Positions 28,201-38,712 are shown, counted from the stretch's first letter. The stretch: 64,000 bases of DNA from Liolophura sinensis (GCF_032854445.1 NC_088301.1:1800001-1864000); one strand, 5' to 3'. Notes: generated by a model from the sequence alone, not told the origin. Program-made: numbers and translations.

Positions 28201-31200
28201 CAATTAATTGGAAAACCATGTTTATGTATTTTCAGCATTGGTTGAAGAAGGTTACCACGGTGATAATCCATATCATAATGCTGTTCACGCTGCGGATGTT
28301 ACACAGGCTATGCATTGCTACCTCCTTGAGAAGAAGGTTAGTGTTACTGATGCCATCGGAGGAAAATTACGACGTTTTCATCCTACCTCCTCTTTGTGAG
28401 GTCCAACCCTTGTAATCTAGACCATATGGTTGAATGGAATGTGATAAATAGCTGTGAAACAAATCATCGCTATTTCTCCTTATGTTCAGTAATTACAGTG
28501 GTGATGGTGAACAAAGTTTTTTGCACATTAGCAATTGCAAATTGATTTTAAAGAATGAAATGGATCTGTTTGCTCTGTGAAGAAGAAATATTTGACACAC
28601 ATATTTGTTATCGGTTGAAATTATGCTCCTCTATTTGGTGTGGGATAGAATATTATGAACATTGATTATTTGCAAAAAGTTAAAATTAGGAAAGCGGCAG
28701 CTTGATAAGAAGTAAACTCAATGAACATTGGTGAAGAAAGTGGCATAAGGATGAGGAGAATTCTAATTAAGTGAAGGGGAAAAATAGTCCCTCTGCTAGA
28801 CTTGTCGTACATGGATGGGGAAAAAAGGAAATGCCTGTAATGATTGTAGTTTATTTCATTGGATGTTTTTGCTGTTAAAATAACACTATGTTCAGGAGGC
28901 TAACAGTTACCAGCTAATGAAGATTTATAATGATTTGGGGGAGAAAAACACTGGGTGAATAGATCAGTTTGGATGGTGTGTTCGTTATGTTCAAGAGTGT
29001 TGTTGGTTTGACTGATTGTTTATGTGGCCCTGGTGATCAGAGACTGCCGGCGGACGATGCCCTGGGTGGGGTGATACGTCCACAGGATGATGGGGTCAAG
29101 GGAGAGTGGGGCGATTGAGTAGGATATGAAGGATTGCTGACAGTCATGAGTCCAGACACGACAGATCAGGCAGCCGCAGCTAGCCCGCTATTTATCTCAT
29201 CAAATAGAATTAGGCAAAGGTTGAAGAGAAAGTCATTAGATTCCTCACCTATCTCAATTTCATCTGCTGAGCGATGAGTCGTGGAGAAAGAGACGCGAAA
29301 GCTAATCTCTGCAAGTCATGAGCTGTTGTGTTTTTCCACTTTGTCGACATTTGTTTATAGGCCTCTGATGTGGCAGTCCCTAACACTGGCTAAATCATAA
29401 GGCGGAGTTCTGGAAAAATACCGTCTAATTTTGGTTTGGCTCAAAGCGTTGTTGTTGATGTGGAAAATCAATTGATGGAATCAGTATGAGTGGACATGGG
29501 ACCAGTTCAGAGGCGGATTGTAACAGGCACTTGAAAATCCCAGCAAATACCAAAGTGTTTCTTGCTAGTTATCCTTTGATAGGGAGCTTGATTGCTTTGC
29601 TAGAGAGATGAGACCGTGTGAGAGGAGAATTGGTGGCTTCAGATATCATTCCAGCTCAGTTTGGGTCCAGCCGTCTCAGCCCTGTGCTGCTATACTTTAC
29701 ACATCTCTCAGTTGGAGGGGAATTAAAGGTGCCCGATCACTCAAATTACCCTATGTTCAGGCAAGAGAAAAGTGGCCCAGTCTTGGCAGTTGATGTGTTC
29801 AACTGTGGTCTGTATATTATTTCAATCCCGGAGAGTTCTGTCAGGGACTCAAGGGGTTACTTGTAGTAAAATCTGGCCTTAGTGCCAAAACCGGATATTG
29901 AGTTTAGATGAACTTTCATAACTTAGATGACCAGAAGACTCTTATTGCCAGAAGAAGAATGATTACTCTCTGAGTGGAAAATTATTTGATATGTTTACAA
30001 ATGTTGTACGTCAGAGGTATCTCTTATGACTGCTACTTGTTTATAAGTTTAAGGACTCTTACAAGTAATTATAAGGAATGATCCTGATAATAATAAAGGT
30101 GAAAAACAAGACACAATTGGCAACACTGGGCTGGCCACACCATTGTTTCCGCATAATTGTAAGCGCCCTTAGGTTTTCTGTTTGGCATTTGGCTTGTAGA
30201 GTTACCATGCTTGGACTGCATGGAACAGCATGACTGGTGTCTTCGACACAGTTTTCCTGTGAGGCAGCACTGTTGGTACTGAGTACTTTAAAAATTAATG
30301 AACAGTTACATCTGAGCAGAAAGTTTGCCTTATTCTGACTAAAGACATGATTATCATTTAAATCTCTCTTCCTAATTTGCCTCAGCTGTAACAGATTCAC
30401 CCCATTACTAGGCCCCATGTACATACATGTGTTAGTACATGTAATGAGCTAGTGATATGATAACTGGTACATTTGTGGAATGTTTGTCTTTGCCTCTGTC
30501 ATCACAAAAATTTAGAGCCAAGTTAACACACAAAAAAATGAAGTAAACAAAAACAAAGGAAATTGTGAATATGATATTGTGAATGTTTTTGAATTCTTCG
30601 TCTGTTCTGTTCCCTGTCATCTTACTGTTAAATTAACAGCATTCAGTAATGATGTTAAATCAAAAGATGTGAATTGTGTGAATACAGATGTCCACTGGAT
30701 TCTAGTTTCCAAAATTGTGCCTCTTTCAGTTAAACTTCAGCTGAGTCACGGACAGTTTCTGTGTTCTGTATATTTTACAACATTCAGTTAATGTAGCTCA
30801 TTCACCAAGTATGTCGGCTCATCTTTTTTGCCGGGAATTTAGTCTCCACAGCAACTGTTCGTGATTTAGTCTTCACAGCAACTGTTCGTGATTTAGTCTT
30901 CACAGCAACTGTTCGTGATTTAGTCTTCACAGCAAGTGTTCGTAATTTAGTCTTCACAGCAAGTGTTCGTAATTTAGTCTTCACAGCAACTGTTCGTAAT
31001 TTAGTCTTCACAGCAACTGTTCGTAATTTAGTCTTCACAGCAACTGTTCATAATTTAGTCTTCACAGCAACTGTTCGTGAACTACATGTAATTAGGACAA
31101 AGCAGAAAATTGAAACTTATTAAACTGACTAAACTAAATTAAAATTTAAGTTTGGTTTTACAAATCATAGGTGTTAAATCATATGTATACAGGTGATTTA

Positions 31201-34200
31201 TAATAACTCTGCATGTATGATCTGTTTTCCTGGGGCCATAAACTGGACTGGTATAGGAGATCAATTCCTGACTACGATGTTTCTTTTTTATACAAAGCTT
31301 TCACTTGTTAACGACTACAGTGGTGCGAGTTCCATTGTGTCAACAATGTGTGGAGTCATGTGTACTGCTTCTCACTATAAATACACACATACATATTTGC
31401 TTTTGACAGAGGTAGTATTGGAGTATTAACTGCCAACATGTATGCACTTGTTTGTAGCATGCACTTTGGCATTTGGTTGCCGTCTGTGAGATAAAGATGA
31501 CTTCATTGACTTATTGTCTCCCTTAATTCAGCAAGCGATCTTCATTTACCTCTCTGCTTTGTATTTTTTTTCAACAGCTCAAAGATTATCTTACTCCAAT
31601 AGAAAAACTTGTGGCCATCTTTGCTGCCATGACACATGACCTTGATCATCCAGGGGTCAACCAGGCATTCCTCATAGCAACAACCAATCATCTCGCTTCA
31701 TTGTATAATGTGAGTACCTGAGATGAAGTCATCTGTACAGTCAGGGGAGACTATAATAGGCTACTGATAACTGTACAGTTCCCTGTCAAGATGTACTTTG
31801 CTACTATAGATTACCATTTTCAGATAACTATACAGATTGCCATTCATATACATATAAGTGAAACTGGTATTTTTATGTATGGTTTGAAGTTGCTGTTATT
31901 ACAAGCAAAATTTAAAATTTCAATGTCCTTAATCAAACTAAGCCTTAACTCTAAGCATTGTTTGAATAAAATTATCATTTCTTCTGACCAAATTCTATTA
32001 ATTATGTATGTACACACATGAGATAAGAGGTTTGAATGTTACATTAGTAAGCACAGGTGTATACAGAGTTTCTGGTGGTATTTTCTGTGAATCTGTGTCA
32101 GACACAACTGTCAGATACTGTCAGAGTGACATGTAGGCCTGCACCGCAAGCACTATTATTATGATGTGTTGTGGTGAATCCATCCTGTGTTTTGTCAATA
32201 GAAACATGTGTTATGTATTTATGTATATTTGACGCTGCAGAATAGCTCTGTACTTGAAAATCATCACTGGAGAACGGCTATCGCTGTGCTACACGAGTCT
32301 GAACTGCTCAATTCCCTAGATGCTCAACAGTGGTAAGTCTTTCTGCAGTAGTAATTCCTACTGGAGTATACAGAACACATCCAAAAGCGCCACATTTGTT
32401 TGGACAGGGCCCATATTTTTCTTTTCTATTTCAAAGAAGATCTAATTGTAAAGGATCGTAAAAATTGGAATTTTGATTGTCTAAATTAGAAATAATTTGC
32501 AAGTTGTCAATACTTTCTTTGGGAGTGTTTAGGATGAAGATTCTGTTAAAACAAAATCTTTCTATTACTTCATTTTTTGCCTGACATGATGACATTTAAG
32601 TACACACGACATCATCAGTTCCTAATGAATGAAATAAGCCACAAATGATGATCTACTATCAAAAGCTTGAGCTGTCATCAGAATGTCATTCAGTGTCACA
32701 TTATGAATACATTAACTTCACATTGCACAAACTGCGCAGAAGCTACTGGAGATTTTATTTTGAGGATATATTGATATCATGTGACTTTTATCAGAGAGAA
32801 TAGGAAATGAATCAGAGCAATGTCTTGTTCTCTGACACCCAGCCCATCCAAATATCCATGTTATTCTGATATAGTAAGGAATAGAAAAATAGTTCAGTGT
32901 TTTGTTTGGAAGGTTGCCAGTGTAAATGATTTGAACAGTTGCATGTGTTTATGTAAGTGGGTAGCAATAGGACAAAGCTGTCAGTCAGTCAGTGCTTTAA
33001 CACACAGCAAATGTCATTGGATTCTTCCCCATAGTTCATTTGTAAGGCTGCAGTTATTGGTTGTTGTGCAGCTGTGCAGTGATTGGCTGTAACATTTGAC
33101 AAAGCCATGTAAATGAGCTTTGACACAGTAGATTCCTGGAATGTTTCATAAAACCTGTTGTTTTCTCCGAACCTCAAATGAATGACATTACGTTACACAT
33201 TATTGGTACAGCTGTGGTGACTGAATATTGTAACAAAAATTGAGCGATATTTGACATACCTTCCATTGATGATCTCTGATGTTGACCTACTAAATGTTAA
33301 TAACAGTTCATTATGTTAGGTATCTGCAAGCTTTGATCTGTGTTTACAGGCAGAGTATAGAGTGGCAGCTGAGGTCACTGATACTGGCCACAGATATTAC
33401 CCGTCAACAAGAATTCCTCACCAGGTTCAAGGTAAGGGCTGTCCAGATCTGGCACAAAATCTTATAGATTCAGTGAGGTGCATGACAGGAAATTCATATT
33501 CTTGTGATTACTGGAACATTAAAAACAATATCTGGTTATCTTTCAAGACACTTTAATGCCCTCAGAATATGCCTAGGCACAATGTACGCATACCTGTCAT
33601 TTTTGTCGTCTTACTCAATAATCTCACCAGATAACTTAACAAAATTTTGAAATATTTTTCAAGTTTCTTGTGAAATGTATGATACTTTTTGGATACAACA
33701 GTGGAGACATTACAAATAAGCTTGAGTTATGAGGAAAAGAGCTCAACAGTTTGTATTAAATGTGGTACAAAATGTTAGACATTATTTCCATTTTCTTTCA
33801 CAACAATGCTTTGTTTACACACCAGTTCTTTGATTTCCTTTTTTATCTTTATGTTTCCAGAAAATCCTTGATGGAGAAGCGGATTTTGAATATGAAAACA
33901 ACTTTGAACACAGACATTTCCTTCTTCAGGTGTGTACATTTCTGTTGTCTTTGTTCAATGTATCTGTGTGATCTGCATTTTTCCCCATTCTGCTTCTCCT
34001 GCTTCATACCAGGAGGTCACAGGTGGTCCAGGAATGTTCGGTGTAGGAGCACTCCCTTAGACAGTGACAGGCCAGGTGGAGAGGCAGCCAGTTGATCAGC
34101 ATCCTGATGGAAATGATAGTGAAAATGACTGTAAAATGAGAGCTTTTGCGTGTGACCTTGCAGTAAGCTGTGACGGATGACATAGCTCTCTTGACACTCT

Positions 34201-36607
34201 TAATCTTTCATGGCCTAATTCAACTCTTTTGTCATGTAACCTTTGTCTGATGAGGTCAGCAAATAACACACCGACACCTCGTCAAGGGTTTAACCAGTGT
34301 CGTGTGTAATCTGACTTTCCACAAATAAATTAAACATCTGTACAGATACACGAGATCTTTGTGCCCCATCAGTCGAGCTAGCACTGAAAGGGAGAAAACT
34401 TTTTCAGTTGGGCACACTAAGGGGAGATAACTGTTACTGTTTAACAGCTATACAGTTATGAGTTTTATTTAATTTGTAACCTTTATTAAGCAGCATTTGA
34501 TATCCAGAATGATTGGCCATGATTGTTTGCTCTGAGTAAAAATATATGAGCTTATACACATGTGCTAATGTAATCATATAATATGATGTGAGCTGTATTA
34601 ACTGAACACTTTTCAGCATTTTTCAGCCACTTTTCAGTGCCTCTGAGACAAGCACTAGGATAAAACCAGCAGTCTGCAGATGTCTTATTGATAGTAGTTT
34701 TTTGTTTCAGATTGCGTTGAAGTGTGCTGATATTTGCAACCCTTGTCGTCCCTGGGAAGTCAGCAAACGCTGGGGACAACAGGTGTGTGAGGAATTCTTC
34801 AAACAAGGTTAGTGCTTGCACAATCTTTGGTCTGCGTAATTTACACAATTAATACTAATATAAAAATAGCAATCAGATAACTTTTCTCAAACCATGACAA
34901 TAGCCATCCACATCTTTTAATTCAAAATGTTCTTTATTATGAATACCCCTGAGGATCCTGATTCAATTGTACTCTATAAAATGTTGTCTTTAAAACAAAA
35001 CTTTCAAAGTGTGGCAGTACATAGTTTACTTGTGGGGATTTGCTGGTCTTGCACAGCATACAGTATACATGTATAGGTATACATGGTTCAGTGTCCACCA
35101 AATAAAAATAATCATGCTTAGAGAATTACTTCATGTTTAGTGTATCTGTATGTTACCATTAAGTTACTGTTTTTCTAACGTCTGTGATGCTTGTCAATCC
35201 CTGAACCTGTAAATCAGGTGTCAGATATATGTCCAGTAGTCCCGTTCACACCTGTCTTTGATTACAGGTGACTGTGAGAGACAGCTTCAGCTACCTGTCA
35301 CCCCTAACTGTGATAGAAACCTCACAACTGTGGCCAAAATAAATGCTGGTAAGTAACAGCTAGCGTGATGTCAGTGCTGGGACCACCCCAACAACAACAC
35401 ATGTGATCGCAGTACTGAAATAATTGTGAGGCACAGCTCAGTGGGCTGAAGAATTGAGACTCTTCCAGTAATAGCATTTTGTTGTGTATGTAACTTAATG
35501 CTCTGAATATATGAACATGTGAAACAAGAGTAGATACATGTAACTGTAGTCAACTAAGAGCAAACAAATCCAGACAACTGAAAAAGAAATTTGCAAACAT
35601 TTACTGATGAGTTTTCTCTGGTTGCAGGTTTCATGGAGTATGTGTGTTGTCCATTGTTCAGAGAATGGCACAGATTTGATCCGTCAGAAACCAGCGCAAA
35701 AATGTTAGAAAATATAAACTATAACCAGAGAAAATGGCAGGGTGTGATAGAAGCAGAGAAAGAGCAGATGATAGTTCCCCCTGTCAAAGTGCTGGGCAAA
35801 ATACAACTTGGTAATGCTGACAGTAGTTCTAACAGTGCTGATGCATTGGGCGACAGGAATGACGATGACAAGGAGAACTGTCCTCTGGAGGAACAGCCCG
35901 AGGAGGAAGGGGAAATCGTGGAAATCACCCAGTACAGGACCATAGTGTTTGGTGAAATTGAACCTAGACAGGAGGAGGAGCTTCAGTCTACATGTCGCAG
36001 CTTGTCACCTGTCTCGGAGGACTTGTCTGTCAAAGGACGGCCTGTGGCATTGTCTGGGCGACGTCACAGCATGCCTCACTCAGTCATACGGCGGGAGTAC
36101 ACACGCCTGACAGTGCGGCGGGAGAGCTTCCCAAGGGCACAATACTCCCGCCGTAGGAGTCTGCCCAAAACACCCATCTATCAAGCTACCTCATTTGACA
36201 CTCTTGTGGGCAAACTGTCCATGTACGATGGAGAGAGACCTCCGTCTAATGGGAACAAAACGTTGTCCTTAGAAACTCTCATCTCCAGACCCAAGATCTC
36301 CAACCTGAGTCCCAATGTGGAGGCCAGTCAGCTTGTTACTAGCTTGTCTAAGAGACGCGACCTCTTCCACGTCGTGTCTCAGAATCCTCCTGATCAGATC
36401 AAGGCCTTCTCCTATCGCAGGCCTTCCTCCCCCAACCCCGTGCGGCATCTTGAGCTGGCTGCCATCCAGCGGGGCGGAGTCACGCCTACTTCCATTACCT
36501 CAGGGGATGTCCCATCACAAACCACAACAACATCAATGCAGTCCAGTTGTAGTGAACCCATCAGCCTCTCTCAGTCACACATGAGGAGCCGGTCAGAACA
36601 CCACTGA
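10211..36607 (+). CDS. PDE7: PDE7-family cAMP 3',5'-cyclic phosphodiesterase (gene model)
   Basis: Coding exons join as 10211-10271, 19299-19385, 20643-20785, 26228-26291, 26508-26603, 28236-28336, 31578-31709, 32241-32332, 33350-33431, 33861-33929, 34711-34807, 35268-35348 and 35628-36607. Phases agree at every junction, for 694 codons plus stop; with the candidate first exon the protein has 711 residues (numbering used here). The enzyme would hydrolyse cAMP to AMP. It has the class I PDE signature: YHNAVH (H181, H185), THDLDHPG (H221, D222), LENHHW and [10 protein letters not shown] (D333). ATDITRQ and ICNPCR point to PDE7. RRGGIS matches the RRGAIS motif of PDE7A, known as a pseudosubstrate for protein kinase A. 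Oddities: Asn384 where the invariant Gln should be, and a tail of about 280 residues absent from vertebrate PDE7 (about 450-480 residues in total). Confidence 0.95.
11130..11191. repeat. 31-bp direct duplication
   Basis: Two identical copies, beginning CTATGGCAACCAGTTTAAC, at 11130-11160 and 11161-11191. Confidence 0.9.
11618..11690. repeat. 17-bp repeat, about four copies
   Basis: AATATACCTGTAATAAC is repeated in tandem, with a degenerate final copy. Confidence 0.9.
12106..12172. repeat. 17-bp C/T-rich repeat
   Basis: GCCCTTGGTGCCCTTTG is repeated three times, then a shortened copy. Confidence 0.9.
13938..14129 (+). mobile_element. 5'-truncated SINE
   Basis: Starts inside the head (GAGTTCAAGTCCAGC) and runs through the shared body and the ATATTCTTGAGTG core to AACACCAATC and a run of A. 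It is more diverged than the copy at 558. Confidence 0.85.
15295..15930. repeat. 37-bp minisatellite, about 17 copies
   Basis: The unit contains ACCTGTTCATTAACAGAG followed by ATTCATCAAACCTGCATGT, with many point variants and a few small length changes. Confidence 0.92.
16085..16176 (+). mobile_element. SINE 3' fragment
   Basis: Begins at the CCCACAATAATGCTGGCC part of the body and includes TATTCTTGAGTATGGCGTAA, ending in an AAAT tail. Confidence 0.85.
18091..18326. repeat. 119-bp direct duplication
   Basis: Two near-identical adjacent copies beginning TTGAGGACGTGTGTTATTG (18091 and 18210). The identity suggests a recent event. No coding sense is seen. Confidence 0.92.
18623..18872. repeat. 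12-bp minisatellite
   Basis: Units of CACTACCAGTAC or CACTACCAGTTC in mixed order, about 20 copies, with variants ACTGCCAG and ACTGCGAG. Confidence 0.92.
19299..19385 (+). CDS. PDE7: PDE7 exon 3
   Basis: TTGGCAG|GTGATG to GAAA|GTGAGT, phase 1 at both ends. It completes Gly38 and encodes [20 protein letters not shown] and eight more residues. GDVRVR follows RMLG exactly as in human PDE7A; the rest is charged and poorly conserved. Confidence 0.88.
19405..19508. repeat. 30-bp repeat, three to four copies
   Basis: GAAATGATGATGTTCAC with CATGCAGTCAG repeats, starting about 20 bp after the exon 3 donor. It does not include the donor. Confidence 0.9.
19700..20150. repeat. 26-bp minisatellite, about 17 copies
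   Basis: The unit is TTGTGGATATTACACTGCAC plus ATGCAG or ATACAG. It has no stop codon in any + frame, which gives three overlapping repeat-only open frames. Confidence 0.95.
20643..20785 (+). CDS. PDE7: PDE7 exon 4
   Basis: TTTCTTGCAG|AATTAG to CACAG|GTAAGC, ending in phase 0. It encodes residues 68-114, including [16 protein letters not shown] and [14 protein letters not shown]. The end aligns with human PDE7A NILDDDYNGQAK just before the catalytic domain. Confidence 0.9.
22540..22678 (+). mobile_element. Decayed SINE
   Basis: Recognisable pieces: CTGTGGATGGTTATGGGTTT, ACCATAATGCTTGCGG, TTTTCTTGAGTAT and a run of A. About a third of the core bases differ from the copy at 558. Confidence 0.7.
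24640..25655. repeat. 35-bp minisatellite, about 29 copies, with higher-order structure
   Basis: The unit is TTGTTCACATGTAGAATATG followed by CTGTGGCCTGTGCAG. A marked variant (TGTAGTTGTCCTCATG) recurs near 24901, 25216 and 25426, that is nine and six units apart, showing block duplication. Confidence 0.95.
26228..26291 (+). CDS. PDE7: PDE7 exon 5
   Basis: TTTTCAG|TGCCTT to GGTG|GTAAGT, phase 0 to 1. It encodes [20 protein letters not shown] and G, aligning with human PDE7A NWNFDIFLFDRLTNG at the start of the catalytic region. Confidence 0.93.
26508..26603 (+). CDS. PDE7: PDE7 exon 6
   Basis: CTTTCAG|GACGTT to ATCA|GTAAGT. It encodes [20 protein letters not shown] and [11 protein letters not shown], aligning with [20 protein letters not shown] and HLDMMKLRRFL of PDE7A. 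Confidence 0.93.
26604..28235 (+). other. PDE7 intron 6 with a full cAMP response element
   Basis: Unique sequence without minisatellites. A palindromic TGACGTCA lies at 27163-27170 within a relatively GC-rich part (27050-27400). The rest is AT-rich and non-coding. Confidence 0.5.
27163..27170. promoter_or_regulatory. Possible cAMP response element
   Basis: Perfect palindrome TGACGTCA, the consensus site for CREB. About one match is expected by chance in 64 kb, so function is only suggested by its place inside a cAMP phosphodiesterase gene. Confidence 0.25.
28236..28336 (+). CDS. PDE7: PDE7 exon 7: YHNAVH motif
   Basis: TTTTCAG|CATTGG to AAGAAG|GTTAGT. It encodes [20 protein letters not shown] and [14 protein letters not shown]181 corresponds to the proton-donating His and H185 to a metal ligand of class I PDEs. 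[20 protein letters not shown] is identical to human PDE7. Confidence 0.97.
28337..31577 (+). other. PDE7 intron 7
   Basis: About 28.9-29.9 kb is repeat-free with balanced composition and several homeodomain-like and AP-1-like words, so it is a possible enhancer block. A 27-bp array lies at 30.8-31.1 kb. No exon is supported. Confidence 0.45.
30838..31080. repeat. 27-bp minisatellite, about nine copies
   Basis: AGCAACTGTTCGTGATTTAG plus TCTTCAC, with AAGTG and GTAAT variants. The length is a multiple of three, so the - strand stays open. Confidence 0.93.
31578..31709 (+). CDS. PDE7: PDE7 exon 8: HDLDHPG metal site
   Basis: TCAACAG|CTCAAA to TATAAT|GTGAGT, 44 codons in phase 0. It encodes [20 protein letters not shown] and [20 protein letters not shown], with H221 and D222 as metal ligands. 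The match to human PDE7A/B is nearly continuous. Confidence 0.97.
32241..32332 (+). CDS. PDE7: PDE7 exon 9: LENHHW
   Basis: GCTGCAG|AATAGC to CAGTG|GTAAGT, ending in phase 2. It encodes [20 protein letters not shown] and [10 protein letters not shown], the PDE7 [11 protein letters not shown] block that shapes the metal site. Confidence 0.96.
33350..33431 (+). CDS. PDE7: PDE7 exon 10: ATDITRQ
   Basis: TTTACAG|GCAGAG to TTCAAG|GTAAGG. It completes Trp276 and encodes [20 protein letters not shown] and EFLTRFK. ATDI(S/N/T)RQ is typical of PDE7 within the PDE superfamily. Confidence 0.96.
33861..33929 (+). CDS. PDE7: PDE7 exon 11
   Basis: TTTCCAG|AAAATC to CTTCAG|GTGTGT, 23 codons, [20 protein letters not shown] and LLQ. 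It aligns with the PDE7 segment ending RH(L/F)xLQ before the KCADICNP block. Confidence 0.93.
34711..34807 (+). CDS. PDE7: PDE7 exon 12: [10 protein letters not shown]
   Basis: TGTTTCAG|ATTGCG to CAAG|GTTAGT. It encodes [20 protein letters not shown] and [13 protein letters not shown]333 is the fourth metal ligand. The Asn of ICNP lies in the nucleotide pocket and favours cAMP in PDE7. Confidence 0.97.
35268..35348 (+). CDS. PDE7: PDE7 exon 13: Asn at the invariant Gln position
   Basis: ATTACAG|GTGACT to GCTG|GTAAGT. It encodes [20 protein letters not shown] and VAKINA, then Gly across the junction. Aligned with human IANIQIGFM, this reads VAKINAGFM, so AAT (Asn384) stands where class I PDEs have the Gln that holds the purine ring. 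Flanking residues align without gaps. Confidence 0.94.
35628..36607 (+). CDS. PDE7: PDE7 last main coding exon: end of catalytic domain and long tail
   Basis: GGTTGCAG|GTTTCA to TGA at 36605-36607; 325 codons. [17 protein letters not shown] finishes the catalytic domain, and helix [10 protein letters not shown] matches the PDE7 end. About 280 further residues follow: an acidic part, then a basic, Ser-rich part with RRHSMP (36059-36076), RRESFP (36116-36133) and RRRSLP (36149-36166). Each fits both a protein kinase A site and a mode-I 14-3-3 site. An open +1 frame overlaps the stop and leads to a good donor at 36646 (see the candidate exon at 39411). Confidence 0.94.
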
Positions 36608-36746
36608 CCAGGGCACTATTGTTAGCTCTACTCCATCTTTCTCAGGTGAGATATCCCACAACTTGCTTCCTGAGAATACTTTCATCATGTTCCCCATACA
36701 AAGCTGTCTAAGTCAAGAGATTTGCCAGGTAACTGAAAAAGGTTAG

Positions 36747-38460
36747 AGGTATACTCCAAACTCTCCAGTTTCTTCCACCCATAAACCAGAGTGCTGTCAT
36801 ATAAGTGATAAAGGTTAGAGGTATACTCCAAACTCTCTGGTTTCTTCCACCCATAAACCAGAGTGCTGTCATATAGGCGATAAAGGTTAGAGGTGTACAC
36901 CAAACTCTCCAGTTTCTTCCACCCATAAACCAGAGTGCTGTCATATAAGTGATAAAGGTTAGAGGTGTACACCAAACTCTCCGGTTTCTTCCACCCATAA
37001 ACCAGAGTGCTGTCATATAGGCGATAAAGGTTAGAGGTGTACACCAAACTCTCCAGTTTCTTCCACCCATAAACCAGAGTGCTGTCATATAGGTGATAAA
37101 GGTTAGAGGTATACACCAAACTCTCCAGTTTCTTCCACCCATAAACCAGAGTGCTGTCATAGAAGTGATAAAGGTTAGAGGTATACACCAAACTCTCCAG
37201 TTTCTTCCACCCATAAACCAGAGTGCTGTCATAGAAGTGATAAAGGTTAGAGGTATACACCAAACTCTCCAGTTTCTTCCACCCATAAACCAGAGTGCTG
37301 TCATATAGGTGATAAAGGTTAGAGGTATACACCAAACTCTCCAGTTTCTTCCACCCATAAACCAGAGTGCTGTCATATAAGTGATAAAGGTTAGAGGTAT
37401 ACACCAAACTCTCCGGTTTCTTCCACCCATAAACCAGAGTGCTGTCATATAGGTGATAAAGGTTAGAGGTGTACACCAAACTCTCCGGTTTCTTCCACCC
37501 ATAAACCAGAGTGCTGTCATATAAGTGATAAAGGTTAGAGGTGTACACCAAACTCTCCGGTTTCTTCCACCCATAAACCAGAGTGCTGTCATATAAGTGA
37601 TAAAGGTTAGAGGTATACACCAAACTCTCCGGTTTCTTCCACCCATAAACCAGAGTGCTGTCATATAGGTGATAAAGGTTAGAGGTATACTCCAAACTCT
37701 CCAGTTTCTTCCACCCATAAACCAGAGTGCTGTCATATAGGTGATAAAGGTTAGAGGTATACTCCAAACTCTCCAGTTTCTTCCACCCATAAACCAGAGT
37801 GCTGTCATATAGGTGATAAAGGTTAGAGGTGTACACCAAACTCTCCGGTTTCTTCCACCCATAAACCAGAGTGCTGTCATATAAGTGATAAAGGTTAGAG
37901 GTATACACCAAACTCTCCGGTTTCTTCCACCCATAAACCAGAGTGCTGTCATAGAAGTGATAAAGGTTAGAGGTATACACCAAACTCTCCGGTTTCTTCC
38001 ACCCATAAACCAGAGTGCTGTCATATAGGTGATAAAGGTTAGAGGTATACACCAAACTCTCCGGTTTCTTCCACCCATAAACCAGAGTGCTGTCATATAG
38101 GCGATAAAGGTTAGAGGTATACACCAAACTCTCCGGTTTCTTCCACCCATAAACCAGAGTGCTGTCATATAGGCGATAAAGGTTAGAGGTGTACACCAAA
38201 CTCTCCGGTTTCTTCCACCCATAAACCAGAGTGCTGTCATATAGGCGATAAAGGTTAGAGGTGTACACCAAACTCTCCAGTTTCTTCCACCCATAAACCA
38301 GAGTGCTGTCATATAAGTGATAAAGGTTAGAGGTATACACCAAACTCTCCGGTTTCTTCCACCCATAAACCAGAGTGCTGTCATATAGGTGATAAAGGTT
38401 AGAGGTATACACCAAACTCTCCAGTTTCTTCCACCCATAAACTAGAGTGCTGTCATATTA
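36747..38460. repeat. 72-bp minisatellite, about 24 copies
   Basis: The unit contains CAAACTCTCCAGTTTCTTCC and CATAAACCAGAGTGCTGTC. Copies differ at a few sites (CCAG or CCGG, TATAGG or TATAAG or TAGAAG, GTATAC or GTGTAC). The length is a multiple of three and lacks stops in two - frames, giving two repeat-only open frames of 576 codons; these are not taken as genes. Confidence 0.97.
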
Positions 38461-38477
38461 GTGAAAAGCATTAAACA

Positions 38478-38712
38478 CCAGTCAGTCAGTGAATCAACAC
38501 CTTAGTAACACCAGTCAGTCAGTGAATCAACACATTAGTAACACCAGTCAGTCAGTGAATCAACGCATTAGTAACACCAGTCAGTCAGTGAATCAACACC
38601 TTAGTAACACCAATCAGTCAGTGAAACAATGCATTAGTAACACCAGTCAGTCAGTGAATCAACGCATTAGTAACACCAGTCAGTCAGTGAATCAGTGCAT
38701 TAGTAACGTATC
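38478..38712. repeat. 33-bp repeat, about seven copies
   Basis: ACCAGTCAGTCAGTGAATCA plus ACGCATTAGTAAC. It begins right after the 72-bp array, at AACACCAGTCAGTCAG, which resembles the end of a SINE core (AAAACACCAATCA). It may be an expanded SINE tail. Confidence 0.9.

Larger units (their letters stand above)
31710..35627 (+). other. PDE7 introns 8-13 (between the short exons)
   Basis: Six introns of about 280-1020 bp separate the exons in this span. They are AT-rich and nearly free of minisatellites, in contrast with the rest of the locus. No other gene is seen. Confidence 0.7.

Noticed and set aside
36685-38438. Two - strand open frames of 576 codons
   Set aside because: Both lie wholly in the 72-bp array; the unit is a multiple of three and lacks stops in those frames. 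The translation is a 24-residue repeat with no start context, splice sites or likeness to a protein.
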